From NCBI RefSeq assembly GCF_040954835.1, contig NC_090706.1:40929148-40993147 (forward strand): DNA of 64,000 bases, in the 5' to 3' direction. The notes under the pieces are model-generated. The model was not told the DNA's origin. It ran no database searches and worked only from the letters and a program-made list of their open reading frames with translations. Below, in pieces: positions 11,981-24,600 of the stretch. Origin of the DNA: Lepisosteus oculatus (lineage: Eukaryota; Chordata; Actinopteri; Semionotiformes; Lepisosteidae). The position numbers and the translations under genes were made by a program. Positions within the stretch are counted from its first letter, which is position 1. Each line of letters begins with the position of its first letter.

Positions 11981-12080
11981 CTCGTATCCCGTTGCAAACA
12001 GTAAGGCTCTGCCGATCCGATCGCTCAACTTTTCCGCAGCGCCTGCGATCCGCCTGCAAGTTCGCCTCTCCAACACACGG
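11981..12080 (-). other. faxdc2: faxdc2 probable non-coding exon 1 (5' UTR)
   Basis: A clear donor site (GAG|gtaagc) ends this stretch at 11981, just inside a CpG-rich promoter region. The frame that would join in phase 0 to the 9363 exon is open (ending LLFATGYE) but has no ATG: the only start-like codon, at 12076, is GTG. The simplest reading is a 5' UTR exon spliced to the exon at 10604, whose acceptor (tttcctcag) lies just before the ATG. The upstream limit is a guess from the CRE at 12090. A short upstream ORF starts at the ATG overlapping the CCAAT box if transcription begins that far up. Confidence 0.55.
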
Positions 12081-12084
12081 GGAT

Positions 12085-12190
12085 CGGGGTGACGTCACCG
12101 GCGAGGCCGGCCATTGGCGGAGCGGAGTCAGCTGACCCCCCGGAGCAGGCCCTAGCGCGTGCCCTCCGCGGCGCGAGTAGCCGGGCGAGC
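12085..12190 (-). promoter_or_regulatory. faxdc2 promoter candidate with CRE and CCAAT box
   Basis: CpG-rich stretch directly upstream of the exon-1 donor. It contains a full palindromic CRE (TGACGTCA, 12090-12097) and an inverted CCAAT box (ATTGG on plus, 12113-12117). No TATA box is seen. Position relative to the transcription start is inferred. Confidence 0.5.
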
Positions 12191-15100
12191 TCGCGACAAA
12201 ATGAAATACTGTAGTAGGACCGAGAAAACATTCTCCAGACGACTTTAATCACTATAGGAAGAAAACACCTACATCTTTCTGCTGATCATCCCTGATTTAA
12301 ACGATCTGACGGACGGTGCATTATTTGATATGCCATGTTGTTGTTTTTTTTCCCCACGCTTTGCCAATAGCTGTATATCCTCGCATATGTTTTAGTTGTA
12401 CCTTTAGGCTGTATTGAGAAGTTCAACAATGAAAATGTATTTTTAAATATGCAACTGGTCTGGACAGGCTATACGCCGGTGGTTGCATGAGGTAGGGCTG
12501 CTGGTCCCGGGTTCAGAGACAGTCTCTTTGTATGAACGTGATTCATAACTCTGTTCCGCGAAGTTAAAGAATAACTACAAATATATAAAACCAGGAGATT
12601 ATCTGAGGTTTAGATACGACTCATGACTGGACTAAAGCCCGGGCAGAGAACGTTTAATGTAAACAAGGGCGAGGTACTGCGAAGCAGCTATAAATACAAT
12701 ATGAAAAGCACTGCGATACCTAAGGCGTCTTTGGAAAAAAATGAATGTTTGTATTTCCACGTCATTTACATATTTTATATAATGTAGTGAAGTCATACAA
12801 AATGTTAGGATATAGAGCTAAAAGCATAGAATTGAACTCAAGGGACGTCGTGTTGAGATTGTGTAATGCGCTGTAAATCCTCAGCTGGAATATTGTGAAC
12901 ACTTGTGGTTTGCAGTTATAGAGATGCTGCTGTAGAATCAGTCCAGAATCAGTTCTGGGGTTAAAGTGAATGCCCTGCACGGACAGGGAGAGGGAACGGA
13001 GTGTTTTTTAATCTTAAAGAAGACATGATTACGAAGGATTCCCATACAAGCACTCAGACTCCTGAAGAGTCCACCCAGCGAACTTCCTCACCCAGCGATG
13101 CCGAGCGGGAACGGGGCAGAAGTGCAACTCAGCCCGGGAGCAGGAGGCACTTCTTCAGCCAGAAGGCCGCGGGCGTGTGGAGAGACCTGCCCAGCCAGGG
13201 GTCCACAGTCCCCAAGACTGACCCCCGACTCGCAGTGTACCCACACATCAGCGCGCATAGAAGAATTGAACTGCGCACCAAAAACTAAATTCCCTCCCCA
13301 AAATATGAAAATAATAAAACAAACACGGTCGTCAATTGGAAAATGCTAAATTGACCACATGATACTGGCTGCATGAGGCCCAGCTGGGCTGTGTGTATTA
13401 TTACTGCTACTGAATCATCGATACCTCTGCTCGTGTAGTCTCCTACCTCCCTGCTCCTGCTGGCTCCACACATGACTGGGCCTGTTGAATCACTGTCCCG
13501 GTCTTTTGCATCTCTATGCTTCTATGAGCATGACTATATTAACAAAATAATTTCAGTTTGACAATTTTACAGACGCTCAATTTAGTGCGTACCAGTTTAT
13601 GTCACCAGGGAAACAATGTGCACAACTCGAAATGTTTGCGCACACGGGCCATTAAAAATGAGAGGGAACGTTGCTCCTGAGTGCCTCCTCTTATCTTTGA
13701 CTGGTTCTGTGTTCTGATGCTGAATCCGTCTGCAGGGTTTCTGCATCGCAGTAAGAACCTACAGGCAGCCTGTGGCTGTGGGCCAGTTGAAAGGTGGACT
13801 TTACTAACACACCTGGGGGTGAGTCTTATCAGACAGATGAGCGTGAGATGTGTATCCAGAAAGCGTGGTTTCTGGTCGGTAAAACACCATATCAGGTCCC
13901 AGCCTCCATCATCATTGACCGGCCGACTGCCTCTCTTTCCGGCAGCAGACAGACTGTCCGTCCGGAGTTTCGCGAGTTTTTCCGGGGTCAGCCGGGGCGC
14001 GATGGTTCTTTTGAACTCCGAGGAGGCGTGTCTGTGTGGGCGAAGCCCCGCCCCCTCACAGGTACCTCCCTACCCGTGGCCCCGCCCCCGCAGGCGGCCG
14101 CGACCGGCAACAGGGCGTGCCTATAAACCGTGCAGGTACGTAAGTAATATCGAGGATAGCGAGTAAATAAATCAACAGTACAGAAATGCATTGCTGCAAC
14201 AAGAGCCTCTCCTCAAGGTCCTTCAAGTCATAGATAACACAAACATCCCAACTGTGAAAAACTGATTTCGGGGGAGGGTCCCGCTTGAAACAAACCACAG
14301 CTATACAATGAAATAATTGGCTGATGCTATAATATATATGCAATACACCACAGATACTATAACTCGCCAGTCCAGTTGGATAATCTCACTTTCGTTACAA
14401 ACAGAGATGCGGCTTGTTTAGCAGACCTGAGCAGCTTCTCAGATGGCTCGAGGTCATATGATACAGAACAATCTGGGAGCGGGGGGTCAGTTTCCGGGAG
14501 CTTATGGATCACTTGCTGGCGTCAGGGAGGAGACGCTGATTTCTGGAAATGATTTTAAATAGTAGGTAAGCGCTGTCACGTCATTGTGAGCCCGTAAGTA
14601 ATCCGTCCAAAATGGCTTCCTTCTGCAAAGACAGGGATGATCACTTTTGTTTTAATCGCACGACATTCCCACTGCATGTTAGTGGTGCCTCCTGTCCACA
14701 GTTTAGCAGAAATGAAATGCTCTAATTTGAACTCATTCAGAGAAAGCCAGACAATAGCTGCAACAGTGCTGCACTGATCAAATACCCCGAGTAAGTACCT
14801 GGTTTTCCTGATGAGCACATATTGTGCAGTGATGTTGACACAGGAAGACACGTTTGCCAGTTGACTATGGTCTATACACCTTCTCATTTTCAGTACTCTT
14901 CATTGCACGTTTCGCACCCCAGTGTGAGAACTTTGATGAAGCAGAAGAGGTGAGTTTTATTTTGGAAAAATGGCCAATGCAACTTTTCAAAATGGCGGTA
15001 TAGTTCAGAATGTATGTCAAGAGTTTCAGAGAAGTTACAGGCCTTTGCTGAAACCTGTCACCCAGGAAACCCGACATAAAACGTGCAAGAAGTGAATTAT

Positions 15101-15424
15101 TTCAAGTGTAGGCTGCCAGGGGCGTTGTGCTGTTAGCACCACGACAAAAAATGTTTGATGTTAATGCATTTGTGTAAAATATTGCACAATCTAAGTGACG
15201 ATCCACCCGGGTGCCTTGCGCTGTGCTTCGAGCGATTTGGAGATATTGCAAAGCTCAAGTCTTCGCGCGTCTATTAGAGTATTAGACACTAGGTGGCAGC
15301 AGCGCACCGTGTTCTGCGGAACAGGGAGATTTCTCATTTCTGACCTGAAGCTGTCGGAACAAAGGGCCGTTAATCCCTGTTTGTTTTGGCAGTAGGTTTA
15401 TCGGCCAATGTTCTTCTTGAATGG

Positions 15425-15570
15425 CGAGCACTGGAGCACACGGTGTCCCCAGCATCCTGTCCAGGCTGCGGTCCCGCCTCGTGCCCAAAGATTCTGGGAT
15501 AAGATCGGCTTGCCATCACCCTTACCAGGAATAAACAGGTTTTTCTGTTAATTCATTGATGGATGGAGGG
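15425..15570 (+). mobile_element. SINE 3' portion
   Basis: Reads gtcctgtccaggctg, cccgcctcgtgcccaaagattc and a short GATG-type tail (attgatggatggag). This is the usual 3' end of the V-SINE-like family seen elsewhere in the window. The head is missing or too diverged. Confidence 0.5.
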
Positions 15571-15699
15571 GGTTACCCAAGAAGCAGACAATTGCACTCT
15601 TCAACTAAGGCATTTTTAAACTTTGCTCATTAAACTTTTAACACAAGTCTGGTCAGGTAATAACACTAAACTCTTTTTAAACAGTTAAACACCGCGGTG

Positions 15700-15945
15700 T
15701 AATATTCAAGGGGCACGCTGGCACAGGGGTTAACAAGGGGGACCCTGGGGCGCTGTCTGCGTGGAGTCTGCATGTTCTCCCTGTGTTCGCATGTGTTTCC
15801 TCTCGGCGCTCCGGTTTACTCCCACAGCCCAAAGACATGCTGGCAGGTGAACTGGCTTCTGGGAAACCCGGCCCTGGCGTGAGTGTGTTTGTCCTGTGAT
15901 GGCCTGGCGTCCTGCCCGGAGGGTGCCCTGCCACGCGCCCGCTGC
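15700..15945 (+). mobile_element. V-SINE-like element, best-preserved copy
   Basis: A tRNA-like head (cacgctggcacaggggttaa) is followed by the central motif gtggagtctgcatgttctcc ... tccggtttactcccacag ... caaagacatg and by gatggcctggcgtcctgcc. I recognise the order from the vertebrate V-SINE superfamily; subfamily not assigned. Confidence 0.6.
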
Positions 15946-15989
15946 TCCTCACATACGCCCAGGCGCTCCGTCACGAAGGGGGCCAGGCT

Positions 15990-16100
15990 GGCAAAAACCC
16001 ACGGAGGCCCGGGCAGAACATGCAGACTCCGCACAGAGCGGAGCTCAGCCCTGACCAGACCTGGGCGCGGAGCCCCCGGTGCCCCCCCCAATAAACAATT
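15990..16100 (-). mobile_element. SINE fragment, inverted relative to the 15.7 kb copy
   Basis: The minus strand reads gcggagtctgcatgttctg and cctccgtgggttttt, the same central motif as the neighbouring plus-strand copy about 50 bp away. Confidence 0.5.
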
Positions 16101-17040
16101 GTTTATTGTATTTTACTATCAGAGGAGGGGTCTTTATTCTCCCCAGAGGGCATGAAAAGCACAGCTTGCGCCGCGGCGGGGACCTGAATCTGGGCTGTTC
16201 GCCTCGCAGGAAGCAACGCTGTTGAACCTTCTGTTTAAGAGCGGACCTCTGTCGGGCTCACAGACACCACGGCAGGACCCGAACAGCCTTCTTCCTGGGA
16301 GGAGGCTCTCGTACAGATCGCATTGCCTGCTTTCAGAAGATCTTTCAGAGACGGTTTTACCCCAGAGAGACTGTTGAAACCCCACATCAAGACCGAGCTG
16401 CTGAAAAACCTGACATTGCAGACAGAATCGCAGTTGTATACAAGACTCTGTTTCTCGATTGCCCCTCATATATAACCTCTCATTCAGCTGTTTTCCTCAA
16501 CGGTATACTGTAGCTTTTACACTGGGGTTTTAGCACATACAATGGCAAGTGGACAAACGATTCATGTTCTGCAAAGACAAGCTGGGCTTTTCTGGAACAC
16601 GGTAGTTCAACCGTTCGTCTTTGCAGGTTCTAGCCGAGCCCCAGTCCTGCGGATTAAAAGGAAAATATTTACTTTACTCTGTCCTGCATGTGGTGCTCAG
16701 AAGCCCGACGAGCTAAAAATACGCCCAGGCCGGGCGAGTCAGATTACACTTCTCCTGTGACTTCAGAACTCCTTCCCGGCAGCCATGCAGCTCGGCTCCC
16801 AGCTCAGACTGGTCGCCGCCGTCAGCCCACGGCCCTCCTTCCCAGTGCGGGCGTCACGTGATCGCAGCCCCAGGAGGCCCCTGCAGGAGCACCACAATGG
16901 GTCTTAGTCTCCTCCCCTGCTGGCCTTTCACTCGCGGGGAAAAAAGCAACATCATATCACAAAAAATATCATCTATCTATAAAATCTATAAAATCATCTA
17001 TAAAAGAATCATTTTATTGAAAGCTATTTTTTATTATACA

Positions 17041-17064
17041 TATATTGTATAATTATACAATATA
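17041..17064. repeat. 24-bp perfect palindrome
   Basis: AT-rich and identical to its own reverse complement across all 24 bases, centred at 17052/17053. Flanked by more TA-rich sequence. Confidence 0.95.
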
Positions 17065-18092
17065 AACCCCGGTCAGTCCTGCTCCTGTGAGGGGCAATAG
17101 CTCAGCAGCAGGTTGGAAGAGGGGTCACCCCAATCTGACCCACCCCAGCTGTGTGAGGGGGGGGCTTTCAGCTGCCTCCCCAGAGCCACAGGGCCGTCAC
17201 GCATTCGCCCGATTTCAAAAGGACAGCGGGTGTTTATCCTGCAAAAAAATCCTTTCAGGAGCTCAGAAGGCAAGAATCCTTCCTCTGCTTCCCCGCTTGT
17301 TGTTCTCGAGGAGAGGCCGGCTCACGCCAACGTCCGAGTTCCACTTGGACCGTTGCCATGGTGAACTGCCAAGAGCTCCGAAGCCTCTCCCCGCCGCCGC
17401 TCCGGGCGAGCAGGAACAAGCATGGGCCCCGAGCAGATGGAAGCCATCACCAGGGAGAGGCTGAAACAAGGGGCTCCGCTCGGGGGGGTCGCCCGCCACC
17501 CCCACCGTCTCCTGCTCAGGGGCTCCACCTGTTATTCCTGCCCGTCTCCATGCTGCACCGGAGAAACCGTAGCTGGACTTGGGTTTGGGAGACCGAGTCG
17601 CTCCTCCCCTCCCAGAATATCCTGCAACTCCAGCGCCAGGCACAGAGCAGGCAGGCAGAGCCCCCGGCCTCTTGGCGCCGGAGGAAAGGTCACGCTGCCC
17701 ACCGTGGCTTCTCCCAGGCCCCTCCCCGGCAACCAGCAGCTCTGGGAAACACAGGGCAGCCGATCCGTCTCCCAGACGCCCTCCCCTGCAGAGCAACCCG
17801 GCCGGCGGACTCGGGTTCGCGCCGGTCAGGCTCGTCGCTAGGTGCAGTCGGGGGGATCACTGTGGCACACAGCCCCGACAAGGAGCCCCAGTCCAGCAGG
17901 GTCTCGAGATCCCCATTAAATCAGCCGTGTGCACAGAACTGGAACATCTACACTGTGTGCTCAGTCGCAGGCGGTATGTGCACGTTTTCCAAAACTGGGG
18001 CTCTTCAGGATCAGAACTGCTCTGCAGCAGCTCATGACAGACTGGGGGAATAAAAAAAAAAAAGACAACACCAAAATACCTTGAAGGAATAA

Positions 18093-18098
18093 TTTATT
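18093..18098 (-). promoter_or_regulatory. cystm1 poly(A) signal candidate
   Basis: AATAAA on the minus strand, about 435 nt past the stop, within a T-rich region (plus-strand A-rich). Confidence 0.5.
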
Positions 18099-18531
18099 AA
18101 TTGTGCAATTCTGATTATTCACATAGGCAACTAACTATTTTGTTTTTTTTTCCTACAGTCACATTCTAGGAATGTAAAAATTAAAAGGATAGTTACAAGT
18201 TTCAAATATATTAATAAGGTTTTAATCAGGAAAAATATATTGCTAATAACATCTCCAAGACAAAAAACAATCCCATAAACTTAACACAAAACAAAAATTG
18301 TTGCTTTTTTTAAAAAACCCTCCGGACCGATTCCAAGAGTCAGCCCGGGCCAGTCTGCCCCTCTGCGGGAGCATCGAGGATACGAGGCAGGGCTGCAGAA
18401 GTGGGGTACAGTGGGGTCACAGTGCGCTCCGAGAGGCTGAGGGAGTCCTCGAAAGCTGCGGGGGGTGGTGCAGGGTGGTACAGGGTGCTGGGGTGCAGGG
18501 TGCAGGGTGCTGGGGGTCCGGGGGCAGGGGG

Positions 18532-18638
18532 CTAGGTGAACATGTCCCACAGGCAGCAGCAGCAGAGCGCCGTCCAGCAGGCCGTCAGGCAGGCGCCCTC
18601 TCCGGAGTTGTCCTGGCGCCGCTCCTCCACCACGTACA
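18532..18638 (-). CDS. cystm1: cystm1 exon 3 (cysteine-rich membrane module)
   Basis: Acceptor ttgccgcgcag; encodes VYVVEERRQD to LCCCCLWDMFT; TAG stop at 18534-18532. Confidence 0.96.
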
Positions 18639-21600
18639 CTGCGCGGCAAGCAGAGAGAGCGGTCAGGGGGGCCAGCACAGGCCGGGCGCCACGCCTGACC
18701 CGCGGGCCCTCTCGGGCCTGTCCCAGCTCACAGCCCCCGTCACTGGGATTGCTGGCACTCAAACCACAGGAGAGAACTCCACTGACTGCAGGGAGCCTCC
18801 CTCGACCTGTTTCTGAAAGCCCCTGCGTCCTCCATGTGCAGACAGCAGACTCGCAGGAAGGCCAGGACTGGACTGGGCTGGGCTGGGCCGGGCCGAGACG
18901 GACCGGATCCGGACTCTCCCACTCCAGAAAGAGTGGGACGTCCCGAGAGGGCGCACGAATTCAGAGGGGAGCCTCTGGCACCTACAAAAAAAAAGCAGCG
19001 CCTCCCAACCCACGACACTGTCCCGCCCAGAACGCGGGAAGGGTACGACCCGTACTGGCATCGGCGAGCAGAGTGACAAACTACAGCTCAATTAGCTCTA
19101 CAGAGCGGCTACAGATCAATGCCCTTATCTAAGACACTACTGCAAGCTGTAGAAGGAGCTGCGACACAGATGATACAGCAGATCAGACTCAAGCACGTCT
19201 GCACCTTGCCTTGGGGGGGTGGGGGTGTCTCTGTGTCATACAGACGTACACTGTGCCCCCACAGGCTGGCCGATCCTTTAAGAGTGTTCGTACAGCACAA
19301 TCTAGTGCCGGTGTGATCCCTCTCCTGACCACTTTTCATACAGTGCAGGCAAAACTTCAGATTGTGCGTCTCGCTTCCTGCGGCAACATGAACGCAGAAA
19401 GATCACCACAGCCAGAAACAAGACGAGGATGAGCAATACATCCCTGATCGCAGCTGGTGTCTGATAAAATGTCACAAATACTCGAAACGATGACAGAGAT
19501 GTGTAATGCAAGCCTCTGATTTGCAACGCGCACGTCAAAAGCACTGCAAAGAAAAGAAGACAACATCCGACAATCCAGCCACCACGGCCCAGAGAGAGCG
19601 CATCGGATCGGACGGGTCTGTGAGGAAGGAGGTGTTGCACAAGGGCAAACCCAGACGTGCCGTAAAAGAGAGAAATTCAAATTTGTGCATCTGTTCCCCC
19701 GATCTCAGTGCTTCTGCGTGCGTTTGGCCGCCCTGCTCTGCTGCACGTCAGGTGCTGCCCCCTGGGTGGCGCTGTGGGGCTGCAGTCCCCCAGGCTCCCG
19801 TGCTCATTAAAGCAGCCCCTCCGCTGCACGGCTGAGTCCACCCACCTCCCCCTCCTCCTCTCCGCAGAGCCCTCCTTCTTGGAAACCGCTTGTTGGGAAA
19901 ACAAAGAGGATTATCCGTCCACAAACACGAGCGCTCCGAGGATCTCGGGACCAGACAAGAGCAACGGGCTCACTATCTGTCAAATAGTCAATCTCTGGCG
20001 TGTTTAGAATCGGAGAACACAGTTAAAAGTAATCCTGCGATCGGATCAATTAACGGTTCAGTTATGTCCCGAAAAGCAGCAGGATTTTGGCTCTCCAGGA
20101 CCCGGGTCAGAAACTCCGATTTACAAGCTCCATTATAAAGGGCTGTCAGGGTTACCGAACTAACAGTAGCCAAAAGATCCAATTCTGGCCCAAAGGCAGC
20201 GCAGATTTACATCTGTGGCGTCTTACATCCAGGCGCTTGACACAGAGTCCTGCCTAATGGCTTGAACAAAAAATATAGTTAATCTTATAAGTCTAGCCTG
20301 TAAAACACACATTTCACTACTTAACTTTCTAATTTTAATGTACTTATTGGCTGCAGACTAAAGAGATTCAGTTCTTTAAACAGTTTTGATTGACAGGTCT
20401 TTGAGACCAGCACCGTGGCCTTTAACATGATTCTGTAACGAGGAAACCAGTGGGCAGAAGGCATTGCAAACAAGGTACTACTATTGCACTGTGTTCATGA
20501 GAATTTCACTTCCCTTAATAAACATGTTTTACAACACGTCTGCTGAACCGAAAGCAGACCAGTGGAGCAGGTCTCCAAGAAATGGGCACAGACCACTGGT
20601 TTGAAAATGGGCTAGACCGTCCGTACGATCTCTCTCTGCTTCCCCCACAAAGCCAACCCAGGACGCAGTTTCAAAATGCACTTTTCACACGTATCTAGAA
20701 ATACGTCAACGTCTAACTACAACTTCTGCTTTTCAAAACAGAATAGCTGCTCTTGATGCTCCAGGATCCCAGCGAAGTGAAAACATCACTCAGGTGGGAA
20801 GTGACGAAGACTTGTCTTGTCAGACTAAAACACCTCAGAACTAACTTCTCGCTAGAGTACATTAAAGAGCCCAAGTTCGTATGAAAAGCAGTTTTTACAT
20901 TTAAACAAATACCTCCTCTCCTCTCCAGCTGCACTTTCCCTGAACTTAAACAGCCGACAAAACACCCGAGGAAACCAGGTTTGTCAGATTACACTGGCTC
21001 GTTGCCAGGACCTGCTTACAGGTAAATCCTGGAGTCAACAGGCTCCTGCTCTTCTCTGTCCAGCGCTCTGCTCGTTTCCTCTGCCCTGTCTGCCTGCAGG
21101 CCACAGCACGTCCACCAGCTTGTCCCCGCCCCTCGGCACGCCTCCTCGGGCCCCCGGGCTTCAGCCACCCTGCAGTCGCATCTCCCTCACTGACGGCTGT
21201 CGAGGGTTAAGAGGCACTCGAATGGTTCTAACTGATGTATTACCGGTGAACCATTTTCTTACAAAAGCTAATAGCCAGTAACACGACCCCCGACTGCTAC
21301 AGCATGCCCTTCGAGCAGAGGGCCAGGAACCCCAAGCTGCCGTCTGCGCGCACCAGCCCGCCGCGCCGAGCCGGCAGGGCCGTGGGGAGCAGGCGGCCGC
21401 GGCGAGCGGCACTCTGGGAAGGCGTCGTCCGCGGGGCCTCTGTGGTTGTGGTGTTGGGGGAGGAGGGGGAGCCCAGCTGCTTCCGGTCGCCGTGGGATCG
21501 CCAGGGAAACCGTGGGAGGTGGCAGTGGAGGTGTGAGACAGGAAGTGAACACTGCCGGCGGGCCGCAGGCGAGCTCAGACTGCGACACAGCCGGGGCCTG

Positions 21601-24600
21601 GAGTCGACGGCCCACGTGAGCTCAGCTCACTGTACGCCGAACAGGGGACCAGTTCCACCCACCCCTGCCCAGTCCGCAGGTGGAGAACTGAGAAGGACCT
21701 TCAGGGCCAGGAAGAGAATTAAGGGGGCTCCCTAGGGAGGTCAGAGGGCACAAGCACAGCCCAGCTCCTACGCCCAGTATCATCGGATCAGCGATGATCG
21801 AGTTCTTCAAGCCTCTTATCTGCGCGAGCCACGCATCTCTCTGCTACCCTGTCCTCAGAAGGCCAAAGCACATCAGGAATCGGTGGCTGCTGCTCTCCTT
21901 ACTCTGGGGAAGACCCAGTGCCAAAGCAGAAGTCAAGTTCAGGCCGTGCCTGTATTCCTGTCCGCTGGCAGGACTGCTCCCAGCTTGGCAGGCTCCAATC
22001 TACCCGCGCTTTGTGCTTCTCCGTTTCAGCCCTGCCATTAATTAAAAGAGAGGGGCGATAAGACTCCTTCCCTGGCGCGCTGGATGAATGATTTACCTCG
22101 CAAACGCCACAGCCTGCGCAGAGGACAGGTGGTGCCTGACACCGAGAGATAACCAGAGCGCTCTCGGACCACACCACTCGCGGGCTGTGCAAGTGAGCCG
22201 AGGGAGTAGGGGGCCGCTGACCCTTGCAAAGCAGGATTGCTTACTCTCTACACAGTAAGCAGCTCAGTTCCCCTGTCCTGATCCTGGCCTGCTGCTCTCT
22301 CCTGACTTTCACTCCAGCTAGGCTCTCGGTTCAACAGCCTGGACCCTTAATTCGTCGTTTTCCTTAGTGGCCGTCGATAGTTGTTAGTTGTGAAAAAGTA
22401 GAACAGGGCCAACGCATTGGCAAAGGTTCACTGTTCCTTTAATGTAGGGATGTTTCAGGGACTTGGCTCAATCTAAGCAATGACTCAGAGATCACAGTGA
22501 AACTAAAAGGGATTTTTCAGATAGTCAGGGGGAAAAAAAAGAGCTAAGAAGGCACCCGCAGACCTGCTAGCATGTCCACAGTCCCAAGACGATGTGTTTC
22601 TGCTCTCCAACACCCATGTACCAACAGCTGTACCTTCCTGGTAGTTGAGGATATTCAAACAGCGGACTACAGAAGCAGCTTGGCGCAGTGTGTACAAAGT
22701 GGTTTATAATTGACTAGCAAGTCTCACTCTTTGTGGCTCTAGTATTTTCCGGTCTAGTTGCGAGCTCCTGATAAAGCCCCCAGAGTAAAAGCTCTCTCCT
22801 GGCAGCTCTCTAATGCACTGGCTGTACAAACAGACGCCCTGCTGTTACCAGGGAAACGTTCCGACTGCGCAGCCTGTCTGTAGCCCATTCGCTGGGCGGC
22901 CCCAGGGTCTGTGTGCCCAGGTGTGCGCGGTGGGCTCTCCCCTGTGACCCGCGCAGGAAGGCTTTCATCAGAAGAGGCAGGGATTGTGGAACGCGCTGGG
23001 TCATCCCTTCTTCTCTGAAATGCAGAACTGTAAACGTCTATGAAAGCAGACTCTCAACCCCAAGGATCCTGCAGCGCCCAGCAGGTTCCGGGGAACCGAG
23101 AGCTCTCCTGCAGCGCCCAGCTGGCATACACCATCGGCTCGCTTTGGCTCTGCGGCCAGCGAGCCCAGGAGAGAGGATCTCGTCTCCTCGCATGGCCACC
23201 AGGAGTTTCCTCCCTCGGGCTGGGAGAAAGTCTCAATGTCACACTTGTCCAGTGGAGTCCTGTAGTTCGATTGTCTGAACGGTGATCATGGATGCGACAT
23301 ACACAAATACAAAAGGAGTGCCAGGGGACTTGAGTGGCACCTCTTATTGCGCAATCTATGAATATTTTTCCAGATCAGTTGTTTTAATGAGGATAACGTC
23401 AGAAATTTTCCCCAACACCCCCACCGGAAGGCAAGCAGATATTTACAGATCCTTCACGGTGTTTCACCGGTGAACATCAACGCCTCGCTCCCTTTCACAG
23501 AGACGCAGAGGCCCCGTGCTAAAGGGCAGGACTTCTCCTGAGCGAAGCAAGAGCCGTGGTTTCATCTTCAAAGAGATATTGCTGATAAATCTGCAGGGTT
23601 TAACTCCTTTCTTATTTAGCAATGTAACATTTTACAAGCATAATATTCATAGAATGTTCAGCCTTTTTCCTTCACCTTTTCTTTTTAGTTTACAATTGCA
23701 CTTTTGATAGAAATATTTACATTGTTCTAACAAAGATGGGAGGTTAAATAATTATTAATCAAACTATGCCAAAATACAAAAAAAACAGTCTACACAGACA
23801 CTTCAGAAAGTGTACTCAGGTTTTAACGGGGAGATACTTCTATAGAGAGTATGTAGATTTGCTAAACCTTTCTGACTGCAATACGACAGAAAATGTTAAA
23901 ATCTCGTTCACAAAATCAATCTGCTGTTCAGAGGCTGGAGGTTCTCTAATCAGTCACTTTCCCACGATTGCTTTTTTACCAGCAGCTAGAAGAAACCCTG
24001 CTATTTACATCGGTCTTTGGTTCAGAGTGATCACAAGGAAGATTACACGAAAGGCCGGGCTAAGTTGTCTACTAGCAACGTGAGAAGTGCTTGTAGGATC
24101 GTGTTTCCTGTACTGGGATCTATCTCACTGATGTCGCTGCGCCGCTGTGCTGCAGCAGCTGCAGAGCTGTTTGCACCTTCGCCTCAGCTTCCTGAGCGAG
24201 TTCAGAACGCTGCACACACCCCGCGCAGCAGGAAAACCCCTGCCTGCTGCCTTGCGCGGCTTGTGAATCTTTCATGCCTTCATCTCGCACAGGGCAGCCT
24301 GCATTTCAATGCCCTGGTCAGCATGCAGAATATTCTGCTTTTCTAAAGATAAGAATCTGTCTCCCTCATTGAAGGGAAGCAATATTTCTCTGGAAAGATG
24401 GCATACCACTAGCACAAAGTAGGGGATCGAATTGCACACTGTGTTCTGGAGGTATTAGGAATGTCCTACCAGTCTTTTTAAATTGGGTTCAGTTCTCCCA
24501 GGACGGTGCACAGAACAGAAGAGAGCGAAACAGGAGCCTGGAGCCACCAAGGTGCCCAGTAACAACAGGCCTGTCCAGCCGGTCACTGTACCCCAACCCT

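Larger units (their letters stand above)
12300..18060. other. intergenic region between faxdc2 and cystm1
   Basis: No recognisable gene. It contains SINE copies at 15.4-16.1 kb and a perfect 24-bp palindrome at 17041. A GC-rich stretch at about 17.26-17.9 kb is open in several frames at once and looks non-coding. Confidence 0.5.

Noticed and set aside
12440-12540. SINE-like B box (gggttcagag)
   Set aside because: A lone ten-base motif without a matching A box or body.
17263-18053. Long overlapping open frames on both strands (up to 231 codons)
   Set aside because: High GC content keeps several frames open at once; no frame shows a recognisable domain or clear splice structure.
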